This document shows positions 1 through 10,371 of a stretch of 64,000 bases of DNA, piece by piece. A program made the position numbers and the translations under genes. How positions within the stretch are numbered: position 1 is the stretch's first letter; the number at the start of each line of letters is the position of its first letter. The notes under the pieces were generated by a model. The model did not search any database and was not told the DNA's origin. It was given only the letters and a program-made list of their open reading frames with translations. The stretch lies in assembly GCA_035610365.1 (NCBI GenBank), contig CM069432.1:177987027-178051026 (forward strand). The letters run 5' to 3'. This DNA comes from Aquatica leii. Its lineage: Eukaryota; Arthropoda; Insecta; Coleoptera; Lampyridae.

Positions 1-2037
1 GTGACCAAAAAAATACAGAATGACAATCAAATAAATTTACAAAACTACAAATAATTGTTTGTTCTAAAGAAGTATTAGAACATAAACGCGTTCATTTATT
101 TCAGGTACACAGAGAAATTTCAAAAAAATATATATATAATTAAATTACTTTGTATTCAATAACTACTGAACATGGCAACAATAAGTTAAGATCAAAGAAA
201 AAAATACAATCTACCGTACATAACATAATAACTATTTACAATACCCCGAAAAATACATTAGTTACTATATTATTTCATGATTGTTTTTTTAAATACTTTT
301 ACTGAATTTAAAATACAAAAAAAAAACGGTTTTATTTTGTTAATTCAAATTTACTGTTTCTTCATATTCATTACAAAAATGCTTCAAAAAACAAATACGG
401 AAACAACACGTCTACAGCACTACAATTAAAATTTTTGTTTGCAATTTAAAATAAAAAGTCTTGAGACGCCTCTCCTTACTATCAGTTGATAAAATAATGT
501 CCAAAAACGTATAGACTCAGTTAAGTTCAAACCGGTTCAAGTAAATTGTAGACTAGTTAGAAATGGCATCGTTTATGAGACAGGGCTTTATTAGCTTATT
601 AGAGTATTTCACTATGTCGTGAACTATGACCTTGAGTCGAAAATCCGAATTAATAAACAAAAAATTTTAAATTTGTCGTCTATATGAATCTCAAATCTTT
701 TTTACAATAATACGTAAAGACTTATTAATAACATACACGACAAAAGCAAATATAGGTTAATCAAAAAGAACCGGAAAATGTTTGTAAGACGGATAATAGC
801 AACATTTTGACATATATAAGCCACAGCGCCACAGTTCAGGAGATTCTGGAAGACGTGTAATAACATTTTTTAGTAAATATGTAAGATATTCTAGAACCGC
901 CCTTAATTCTACTATACGATTGCTATCAAAATTTGATATTTAAGTATTACTAACTGAACGATTTCTACGCGCCATTGCACATAAACTATACATTTTGAAT
1001 AAACAAACTAAAACTAAATAACGATTTTATATGAAAAATAAGAAACAAGCTGAGTAATTGCCATCCAAAGCGTTGAACAAAAAATTTTTTAAATAAAAAA
1101 ATAAAAACCAATGTAGGTATTAACAGAGAGGGTAAGCATCACTCACAACATTTCATCAATTTAGCCTATATAAAATATATATGGGGAGCAATCGTATTTA
1201 CAAAATACAAAAAAGAATTTGAAGTACTTAATTATTTTTTCTTCGTATCTTCCTTTAAAAAATGCATAAAAGTGAAAACGTTACACACAATTAATTTATG
1301 CACGATACATGTATCTAAGTATACTGCGTGATTTAAATAAATAATCAGAAATAACATATAACGCATTTATTACGAGTGGATATTGTAATCTGATACCTTC
1401 CATTTATTGTTAAAGAACGTGTGAAAAATTACAAATTTGAACTTTACCTATCTCAAAATCGTAACTTGTTCTTTCTCGGTTAAGTCAGATCAAAAAGAGA
1501 AGCAATTTTTTCACCAGATTAGAAATTATTTAATTAATCACTATTTAACTGTTTTAAATTATTTATTATCCAACTCAAATTTTTAACCAGGATTACTTAG
1601 TTACTTTTAATTATGTTTATAACTTTGAAAATGAAACCGAAAAGAACCAAAAGATATATAACGGTTTCGGTCTCGTCTCTGACAAAAAGCCGAATGACCT
1701 AGTGCAGCAACTATTGTACCTACTTATTTTTAGAATTATTTTCTATATTACTTTTTATTGTTAAAATGCTAGCACTACGTAATCAACATTTCAGTATGCG
1801 CAAACAAAGTCTCAAAAGAAAATGAAATCTGCGAGAATAGACATGTCTAGAAGCAGAGCGCCTGTATATTTCTGCAATATTCTAGCAAATATTGCGCACA
1901 TTGCATAATATGCACGACGCGTTTTTGCTTAAATACTGCATACATTGCATACAAATATTGCATGATTGCACTAAACCAACATATTATGTTGCATAAGTGA
2001 TTACTACCTTGCATATAGTTATTACGTTAATATCTCG
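1..2037. other. AT-rich non-coding region, no gene seen
   Basis: I see no supported coding region, RNA gene or complete mobile element here. The one distinctive stretch is roughly 1870-2020, where TTGCA/TGCAT motifs recur at short spacing just before the transposon at 2046. The rest is ordinary A/T-rich intergenic DNA. Confidence 0.6.
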
Positions 2038-2094
2038 GTTAATACCGAGGGGTGGCTCACTCGTAAAAAATCTGTACACCATATTTAACTTTTT

Positions 2095-2275
2095 GATACT
2101 GAACCTACTTCGAAGGTACTGAATGCGTACTGAATTTACTCAAAGGACTGAACTAGTACTGACAAAATACTGAACCTATAATGACCATACTGAACTCGTA
2201 CTGACTATACTGACCTCATATTGTACCCGTACTGAACATACTGAACAAATACTGAATGCATAAAACAACTTGCTA
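2095..2275 (+). repeat. Subterminal array of TACTGAAC/T repeats (left end)
   Basis: About a dozen copies of TACTGAAC or one-base variants (TACTGAAT, TACTGACC) recur every 10-17 bp. A second array of the same motif in the same orientation lies at about 3695-3860, near the other end of the transposon. Transposase binding arrays usually mirror each other at the two ends; these are direct. Confidence 0.8.
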
Positions 2276-2494
2276 TGAAGTTAGGTTTATTACAAATGTT
2301 GCTCAAAATGTTCTTCTTCTTCGTTATGTACCTAATCGTAAACTCTGAATTATTAAAGTTAAAATAAAAATACACCACATTACCAAATAATGTTTTTGTT
2401 AAAAAATATATCATTGATAAGCATATTTTTTTCTTCGTTTGCCAGAGTTTGGTTTTGTATTTTTTCTCTGCTGTTTTAATTTACTTTGCAATCC

Positions 2495-2580
2495 GCAATT
2501 CGTATCGAAATATCGATACGTATCGAAATATCAATACGTATCGAAATATCGATATGTATCGGAATATCAATGTATCTGTG
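2495..2580. repeat. Short tandem repeat of CGTATCGAAATATCGATA type
   Basis: Four or so degenerate copies of an 18-20 bp unit containing ATCGAAATATCGATACGT run head to tail inside the transposon. Another partial copy lies at about 2675-2705. Each unit contains the self-complementary core ATATCGAT or CGTATCG, so the array is also rich in small palindromes. Confidence 0.75.
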
Positions 2581-3908
2581 TAATAGATTTTAGAGAAAAG
2601 AATGTTAATTAACATCATTATAAAAAAGAAAAAGTCAAAACCCGTCTTTTTATCCGTTACAATAGTTTTCGTAGGTATCGAAATCTCGATACGTATCGAA
2701 ATATCATTAAAAAACCGATTTTCGTACTCTAATAAAGGGTTTTTTATAATCGATTTTTCTATCCAATTTTTGTTTTTAATTGATTCAAAAATATAATCGA
2801 TCGAAAATCGCGAACTTTATGGAATTATTATTATTCTACAATCAACTAGAATGGAAAAACAAAAAACTCATAAGTAAATAATTAAATCGCCAAAGTGAAC
2901 AATAATTTAAAATAGCAAATTACAAATTCAGAACCGCCGGCGCCGGTAATTTGATACTTGCACAAAAAGCAAAGCAGAATTTTTGTTATGTTTATAAATG
3001 TATATAACTGTTTTATCATGTTTTGCAGTTAATATTCTTTGAAAGGTGACTACAAAAGGGATTACCAAATCGGTTTTCCGTTTAATTAAAACTTTTTAAC
3101 TTGATTTGCTAATTAAGATTACGCGAATGTTCAATAAAATTGTAAATTTGAAACGGCATTTTGGTTCTTTTTTCTTAGATGCAGCATACCGATACATCGC
3201 GAGTTGGTCCTCTAATTCATAAAAAATTAACTAGAATTCCCATCACTAATGGTATCTCTTGGTAGAAAATCGTTTGTTAAATCATCGTCAACTGAACTGC
3301 AAAGAGAGCGGTATTACTAAGCGAAGCCACTGCTCGATGCGCGTGCGTACGCTGTAAACACTACAAGTGCCAGCAATGAACTGAAATCTCGGACCCCAAG
3401 TAGACGATGGCGCCTCCTATATCTCGTATCCTGCGGTGACTACGATTTTTAACATGGGCTTTGCGAGTCTTTATACATTTCTTCAGTCAAAGATCCAAGT
3501 ATATAATATTTATATGAATATACAGCAAAATTTCAAATGATTAACTTTAATATAACCGCACAATCAGCACAGAAGGAAGCAAATATCACAGAACACGAGA
3601 ACACAAATATTCCACGGATGATGTCATATCTTGAGACGGCGACAAAACAATGTCCGATTTTTCACGTTTTCAAACGTGATATCGAACGTACTTAATTACT
3701 GAACCAATACTGAACTTCTTTACTGAGTGGTACTGAATTCACTGAACTCGTACTTATTCTGTATTGAACCTACTGAATTATACTGAACTTTTATTGAACA
3801 TACCGAACTAGTACTGAACGTACTGAACCAGTACTTAACCAATACTAAACGTACTGAACTAGTATGTGTACACCATATTTAACGAGTGAGCCACCCCTCG
3901 GTTAATAC

Positions 3909-4903
3909 ACTACCCCACATTATTGTTATTTATGTTTAATATACAATATTAGGCACCTAGGTGTATAATAGAACGACACGTGCCAGTGCACAGAGACAGA
4001 AATACAAACGTTACAGAGTAGTCTGAACTAATACCAGCCCACACTTGTTTGCCACTACGTAGAAAGCGTAATCATTTTTTTTGTAAATGTATATATATAT
4101 ATATTTATACGTATTTATATGTGTTGATATAACATTAAGTATACTATTGACCTTTCTGTAAAAAATGCAGTCAGTTTTTTACTTATCAAAACTACACTGA
4201 CCAAACCAGAAAATCATGACAGAGACTTGACGACAAAATTCTATTCCATCTAAAATGGATTAAGATTTACATTACAGTTTCCAACACTAACTTATATCTA
4301 TTACTCTATACAGCTGAAAATTATAATAACGTTTTGCAATACGTATTTTATCCAGACAGTCCAAACTCCAAATAATGTTATTGATCAATATACAAGAGTT
4401 CTATTTTATAATACCAGAACTTTACCAATAAATAAGTCTGCATCGTTATAAATTAAAAATATTATATTAACGTACAACTAGAGCCAATGCTGCAAGAGGG
4501 TCATTTTAACATTAAAACTCTAAACACGGTTTCTTTGGAATAGGTAAAATGATTATTATTCTTTATGATCTTTTCTCGGATCTTTTTTAATGTAAAGTAG
4601 CATAATTTTTAGTATTTTTTAAAGAATCATTGACCAAATAACATAGTGGATAAACCGCCACTGAGTTTATGTAAATTCGTGGGGTTAGTCACCTAATAAA
4701 TATGGTGTAGCGCGATTTGTAAATGTAGTAAATATTTGGTAAATATGTATTGGTAAATATTTTAAACGTGGTGTACCAATTTTGAGTCAGTGATCAACCC
4801 CTCGTGTAAATTATACTAATAATAATTTTATAATATTTAAAAGGAAATATTTGTCTACAATAATGATACGTTTTGTCTGCTCAAAAACATCGCGCAATTT
4901 TAG
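3909..4903. other. Non-coding spacer
   Basis: No gene, RNA or repeat structure is supported. A short (AT)n tract lies near 4088-4102. Confidence 0.5.
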
Positions 4904-5064
4904 AATCTTTCCTGCTGAAATCCAATCGAGAAACAATACCACACATTAGCAAACTTCTCTTGTATAAATTGGGAATCCTTGTATCTGTCCCGGTATGTAT
5001 CTTGGGTATGTATAACAAAGTGGAATCTGCTAGAACGGCTAGAATTATATAGCACAAGATAGAG
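4904..5064 (+). pseudogene. Possible gustatory-receptor-like exon with one in-frame stop
   Basis: The acceptor is TTTTAG (AG at 4902-4903) and the donor is GAG/GTAAGT at 5065. Between them one frame reads as a hydrophobic stretch (LLLYKLGILVSVPVCILGMY) followed by NKVESARTARII, a TAG at 5050-5052, then HKIE. Insect gustatory receptors typically end a transmembrane helix, carry a small motif of this kind ending in an LHK-like segment, and have a conserved phase-0 intron just after it. The donor here is also phase 0. This is pattern resemblance only, with no search. I did not find the expected final exon with a TYxxxxxQF motif before 6541. The stop suggests a pseudogene or an allele. Confidence 0.35.
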
Positions 5065-6540
5065 GTAAGTGTGTAATCTCACAATTTTTTTATTGAATAT
5101 AGTGTTGATAAGGTAATCTAAATTTGAACTAAAAACCCAAAAACAGTAGATGTAATTCAAAGCCTAACTTTCTAAAAACCCGTCACAATGGTGGACTCGA
5201 CCATTTATTAGATATTTTTTCAAACTATATCAACCTGTTTCCGTAGGAAGACCTATCGATATTAGTATATATGTGATTCAGTGTAATTGATTATTATAAT
5301 GCTAATATTTTACAGAATCAGACATTACTAACATTCACAAAATAGAGAATTTTTCGCAAATGATTTGTGTATTTTATTTAAAATTTCTCCATCTCGGTCT
5401 ATCAATAACATGTTTACAATGAGAACAATTATCTGACGTCATCACTATTTTTATTTGTTGCAAGCTCACTTCGTAAATACCCTATATAAGATGCTTACGT
5501 ACTTAAATGCTACTGACACTTTACAAGCATGGTTATTCACATTAAGGGAAATTGGAACAAAATGATCGACTTAAATAACTTAAACAACTATAAAGTACAT
5601 GCATAAATAAATGCAATGAGGCGATTGAATTCCTATTATGTTACAAACGATTTAATTGCTGATGGGAAGTACAATTTTGTAAAAAACTAGGATTATCAGT
5701 TGTACTTTGATTTGGTTTATTAAGTGTCGATCAAACAAAAAAACGTTAACTAAAAATTATATTCCACGTGTGTGGCAAATCTTTTCTTGGTGTGAAGGTC
5801 GTTATTGTTATAACGGCAAAATTAAAAAAAAATCTTTAGACGTAGGAACAATGAACAACATAGGCACTTAATAAAATACATAAAGGAGAATTCACGGATA
5901 ACACTTATTTTCTTCATTACTTCAGGGCGATACTTGTGAGCACCTTAATAAAAAAACTAAAATTTTGACCCATTTAAATGTTTTTAAAAGCAAGTCCGAA
6001 ATGAAACTGTGAATAGTATATTGGAGTTTCTTATCATGCATAGGTTAGTAAAAATTGTTATTACTACGTACCGTACAAAAATTCCTTTGTAAAACGTTGT
6101 CATTCACCTTATATAAAGAAGATACTTGACATATTTTCCAACCAATAAATTTCTTATAAACTGTATACAACATTAAGATCACATACAAAATAATGTAGAC
6201 TACAAAATTTACTACAATTGTTCGCACATTATTTGACTAATTTAACTGTCATTTAAATTCACTTATAAAAGTGCACGTTTGTTACGTCGATAACGTCCTT
6301 ATACTACAACCGATGACTAACTAAATTCTAGCAAGAGCAACAGAGAATAGAAATAACCAAGAAGAAAGCGAAATTCCAAGTCTCTCTTTCTCTTATTACT
6401 GCTTTTAGTTATTTTTGCGTAGTAATACCCATAATACCAACTCAACATAACGTTGGGTGATAACGTAACATACAAAAGTATTATCCGTTAACGGAAAAGT
6501 CGTAAATAATTAGATTTCATTTGGTATTCTAATGTGACAC
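5065..6540. other. Non-coding spacer upstream of IMMP1L
   Basis: No supported gene or repeat. The region presumably contains the 5' UTR and promoter of the IMMP1L gene, but no core promoter motif can be named with confidence. Confidence 0.5.
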
Positions 6541-7044
6541 ATGCAGGTCTTTATTAAAAAAACACTAAAAACTTTGGGTTACGTTATTCAGTATGGATGC
6601 ATTGCTCACTGTGTTTTTAAGTACCTGGGCGATATTGTAGTGGTAAGCCTGTATAACCTACAAATTTCTATTAACGGAGCTAAATTTGATTGTTAGTGTT
6701 CAGGTGATTCCATGGAACCAACAGTTTATTCCAATGATGTTGTTATAATAGAACATATTTCGCCCAGATGTAAAAATATAGAAAATGGGGATGTGGTTAT
6801 TGCAAAATGTCCAACAAATCCCAAACAGTATGTTTGTAAAAGGGTTATTGGATTGCCTGGGGATCGGGTGAAGACTACCTTTGATATTTCTCATGTAGTA
6901 CCTCGAGGTCATGTATGGTTAGAAGGTGACAATAAAGATAATTCGTCTGACTCTAGGGTATACGGACCTGTACCGCAAGGCCTAATTCGTAGTAAAGCAG
7001 TATCGATAATTTGGCCCCTAAAACACTTTTCTAACTTTAATTAA
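6541..7044 (+). CDS. IMMP1L: Mitochondrial inner membrane protease subunit 1 (IMP1/IMMP1L), two exons: 6541-6642 and 6697-7044
   Basis: This is an S26-family signal peptidase that cleaves intermembrane-space sorting signals at the mitochondrial inner membrane, normally in a complex with IMMP2L. Exon 1 begins at ATG 6541 and encodes an N-terminal membrane segment with the family motif [13 protein letters not shown] 54-nt GT-AG intron (6643-6696, phase 0) joins it to exon 2. The joined frame gives CSGDSMEPT, whose second Ser is the catalytic nucleophile. The general-base Lys lies in [10 protein letters not shown]. The conserved box GHVWLEGDN and DSRVYGPVP follow, then a stop at 7042-7044. The total is 149 residues, close to the usual 150-166. 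An internal Met at 6712 falls after the nucleophile and is not a plausible start. The reading frame is intact, so this looks like a live host gene. Confidence 0.92.
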
Positions 7045-8082
7045 TGATATTTACCTATTAATTTAAATATTTCCAGCTATTTATTAAAAGTTATTTGTTA
7101 TTATTTTATTTTATGATACTGGTTTTGTTTTAATTGTTGATTTAATTGAGAATTTTGGTTTTAGGCTGTAACAGTTGTTGTGACAAGCATATTCTCTTAT
7201 TAGAATCGTAAATAATAATTTTTCGAACAATGTGCGTTTAAAACAATGGAAAATGCATAGGAAGTGCACTTGTAAACTTGAACATTTAGTTTTCTGTGCT
7301 ATAAAACATTTTTTATTTTCCTTCTATATAGACCTATCATACTAACTTTTATAACTCAAGTTTAATTTAAGAATTGACATAACTTTGTGTAAAATTTATT
7401 TGTTGATGCAATTACTGGATATAAGGTGTTACTGTAGAAACATTACTTGCACTTTCTGTTTTAAAATCTTGCTTTGTGAAGCCATCAATCTACAACATAC
7501 AGATTACTAGTTTTTTTGTTATTTTGTTTTATTGAAGCACTATAAATGTATTATTACTTTTTTTGGTTTAAGTTTTTGAAAGTTCTGCCGATTTCACTAC
7601 ATGGAAAGCTTTTTGCTTTTGTGCTTATGTTTTCATTAATAAAAGTCAATTTATTACCTTAACTTCATTAACTTGTTGTATAGCTGTCAAATAAGCATAC
7701 TGATTATTACTTTTATTGCGTACATAATTAGTTCACCGATTTATTGTATAGCGATCATTAATGTAATAATATATGACGAACCTTGTAGGTAGTTCGATGT
7801 TACCTTATTATGGGTATTTTAATTCTATTGGAATCGTTTGATAATATGTCTGTTTCTTTTGATTACATTTTTTCTTAAAAATTAAGAATCGAGTTATTTT
7901 TTTAAATTTAATTATACAGTACTGCAGGTTTTTCGGTATGAGTTTCTTAAGAATCTTTCTATTTTGCATGTTACTGATAATAGAACAACATTTTGCATAA
8001 TTTGCAAGTTTTCAATTAATGCTTGCAGAACCGGATCATATACGGTTGAAAAAGACAGACCTAATACGTCTACTTACGTTAG
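7045..8082. other. 3' flank of IMMP1L, no further gene seen
   Basis: A candidate polyadenylation signal AATAAA lies at 7638-7643, about 600 bp after the stop. Others are possible. Nothing else is supported. Confidence 0.4.
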
Positions 8083-9066
8083 TTGAAACTACGCGGTCTT
8101 GAAACCACAGTGAATACAATGGGTTTATTCCATTTGTAGACCCTGTAATTGTGGATAGTTCCACGGTGCTTTTACACTGATTACACGTCAAACCTTATGT
8201 AATTACACGTAGTATCCATTGACGTCTAACTGTGTGGGTTTGCCATGTATTCACAGTGGATACATCATTTATAAATCGAATGAACACAAGGTGTAACCAC
8301 TATGTGAAGCCTCTGTTAGTTACAGAGTAGTGATGTGTAGTTCCTGAATGAATTAGTTCAATTGTACTGGTCTCGTTAGTGAACTAAATGTACTATTTCT
8401 TCATTATAAACTGAACTAGTACTTTAATACATTTGTTTCTTGCGAATTTTAAATTAGTCATCACATAAGTTTGATAATGTAAATACTTACCTCTTCTAGC
8501 CATTACTGGCTGCAAGGTCACACTCTTCCCACAGTATTTATGTCGATTAATCAGGTTCTTTATATTCGTTACTTTGATGACTATAATTATTGTATTCAAT
8601 CTGAATTTGTTTGTACCTTGCGTAATCGATACTATTAAGTAACGTTCATATAACTGTTTTGCAGTTGCTAATTAATTTTTTTTTAAAGCTGCCTACGAAG
8701 GGGATTAAATCGGTTTTCCGTTCAATTAAAACTTCTTAACTAAACTGGTTTCTTGAGATTATAACAATTTTCAATAAAATTTGAATTTGAAACTGCATTT
8801 CAGTTTTTAATTTAGTAGGTGCCAGCACACCGATGCATCGCGCGTTGGTTCTAATTGAAATGCGGAATTAAAGACCAAAGACAAATCTGCATCACAAACT
8901 TTGATGCATCCTTCGGTGCGTTGTCTTAAATGTTCTAAAGAACTCTATAGTACAGTGTACTAGTTCAGTTTGCTGAATAAGACTTGATGAACTAGTTAAA
9001 AAAGAACTAGAATTTCCATTACTATTACAGACGTTTTCACCGTGGTTTCAAGGTTCTACTTATACT
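8083..9066. repeat. Foldback repeat split by a second element
   Basis: CTTGAAACCACAGTGAA at 8098-8114 is mirrored by TTCACCGTGGTTTCAAG at 9036-9052. Between them lies the 8328-9024 insertion. Removing that insertion leaves a compact element of roughly 280 bp with inverted ends, consistent with an older MITE used as a landing site. Its own TSD was not resolved. Confidence 0.55.
8328..9024. mobile_element. 697-bp hAT-type MITE with near-perfect 8-bp TSD
   Basis: The ends read TAGTGATGTGTAGTTC and, on the other strand, TAGTAATGGAAATTCTAGTTC, an imperfect inverted repeat. The flanks are TTACAGAG (8320-8327) and TTACAGAC (9025-9032), matching at 7 of 8 positions. No ORF is credible inside it. The part near 8640-8860 is related to 3000-3240 inside the 2046-3900 transposon, and that copy also finishes with a CATCACTA-like end near 3240. 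Confidence 0.65.
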
Positions 9067-9155
9067 AGCCCAAATTCGTGAAAAAACGTTTTCATAAATA
9101 TTAATTATATTTTTGTGTAATAATACACAAAATTGTCCTTTAACTATATTTGAAC

Positions 9156-9470
9156 TTTCGTAAAGTATAGCGATCGCAATTTTTTTCAAAAATTTTTTTT
9201 TTGCATAATTTTAGGTTTCAAGGTCTCCTGAATTAAAAAAAATATTTTTGGTGTGTGTGTGTAACGATGTACCCACGATAACTCTCGAACCAAAAGTCCT
9301 AGTAACTTGAAATTTGGTATGGAGCTGGCTTTTTCATATTCTCTCAGTTCTATCAAAAGTCTGATAAAGAAACCGGAAGTGGATGTAACCGCCATTGTTA
9401 ACAGTTTTTCTTATATAATTTTGTACGAATGTAAATTATTGCAATTATTTTTACAGTTTCTTATAGACAT
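9156..9470 (+). repeat. Short dispersed element, copy A (truncated)
   Basis: It starts AAGTATAGCGATCGCAAT and contains a (GT)n run and the block CGATAACTCTCGAACCAAAA. It matches the plus-strand copy at 40962-41610 and the minus-strand copies at 42637-43245 and 43318-43815. It lacks the GGTTCGAATCC box present in the longer copies. It has no coding capacity. Confidence 0.8.
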
Positions 9471-10106
9471 AAACTAACTTACAAAATGTGTAGTTCTCAA
9501 GCCCGAAACCTTTTGCCCTAGTGAAATAGTATACAAAACAGAAAAATTGCATATAATATCAAGAATCTCAAATAGCACATAATGTTCCAGGAAGGTCATG
9601 TAATGGTACTATTAAGGCTGCGGAATTTCTTTGTTACGAATACTTCAATAAGTAAATGGCGCAGCACGTACAATTTCCTAAAAAATATTTTATAATCAAA
9701 CCTTTGGCTTAATTTCAACTATCTAACAATACGAAGTATTTGCGACAAAAGACGACGTTAACCAGCTTATTATTCAAAAAAAATTTACAAGTGCATAGCA
9801 AGGGCTGGATTATCTGTGGCAGGTATATTTTTCAAGATGATTCATTGCTCATTGTTATGTTGACACTCTCGTTTTCGTTTTATAAATGGACATTAAAAAC
9901 TAAAAACGATGTTATCAATCAGTTATTGTACATCCAAAATAATGTACTATATTTTTAACAGAAAAAAGCAAATACATATTGCTAAAACATATTTTGAAAT
10001 ACAATAATTTAATTCCACTGCACTTCATATTCATTGCTACGTAAACCAATAGGATCGTTACTATAAATACAAAATAAAAGTTGAATTGTCACTTTTTGGC
10101 TTTGGC
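9471..10106. other. Non-coding spacer
   Basis: Nothing supported. A 72-codon open frame at 9740-9958 has no recognisable features and skewed low-complexity composition. Confidence 0.5.
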
Positions 10107-10287
10107 TGTTATGAGTCTGTTTATTATTTATTTATTTATTTAACACTGTCGTTTTACTTAATAATTTATTAAACTTACATGGTACAAAAAACTACACGCT
10201 TCCACATCGGCGGTTGGTGGCAAGATGAAGTATCAATTCAAAACTGTTGGATTACTACTTCGTGTTGCCAACCTTACACCTCTAACA
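10107..10287 (-). mobile_element. 3' LTR and polypurine tract of the gypsy element 10372-13133
   Basis: Read on the minus strand, this 181-bp block starts TGTTAGAGG and ends ATAACA, giving the inverted TGTTA/TAACA ends typical of LTRs. It is preceded on the minus strand by a polypurine tract, AAAAAAAAGGGAGA (about 10288-10301). It lies directly downstream of the integrase ORF. No matching 5' LTR is present because the element is truncated at its 5' side, so the TSD cannot be tested. An AATAAA-rich stretch inside could serve as the polyadenylation signal. Confidence 0.7.
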
Positions 10288-10371
10288 TCTCCCTTTTTTT
10301 TAAACTTTAATACTAACATGCATATTTTACATTGATATGTAATTCACATAAATCCTTAGCACTAAGTTAAA

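Larger units (their letters stand above)
2046..3900. mobile_element. Non-autonomous hAT-like DNA transposon with perfect 8-bp TSD
   Basis: The element is bounded by inverted termini that begin CGAGGGGTGGCTCACTCGT and match on both ends over about 19 bp. Outside them lies an exact 8-bp direct repeat, GTTAATAC, at 2038-2045 and 3901-3908. An 8-bp TSD and a GGGGTGGC-type end fit the hAT superfamily, although the leading C-G is not the canonical C-A-G; this assignment is inferred. No transposase ORF is present, so the element would need an enzyme supplied in trans. Both subterminal zones are packed with TACTGAAC-type repeats in the same orientation. The interior around 3000-3240 is related to 8640-8860, so part of another repeat has been absorbed. 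Confidence 0.85.

Noticed and set aside
4900-5160. 86-codon minus-strand ORF
   Set aside because: The plus strand has a better interpretation (acceptor, protein-like frame, GTAAGT donor); the minus ORF has low-complexity content.
6700-6912. 70-codon minus-strand ORF over IMMP1L
   Set aside because: Antisense shadow of the peptidase exon; all catalytic motifs are on the plus strand.
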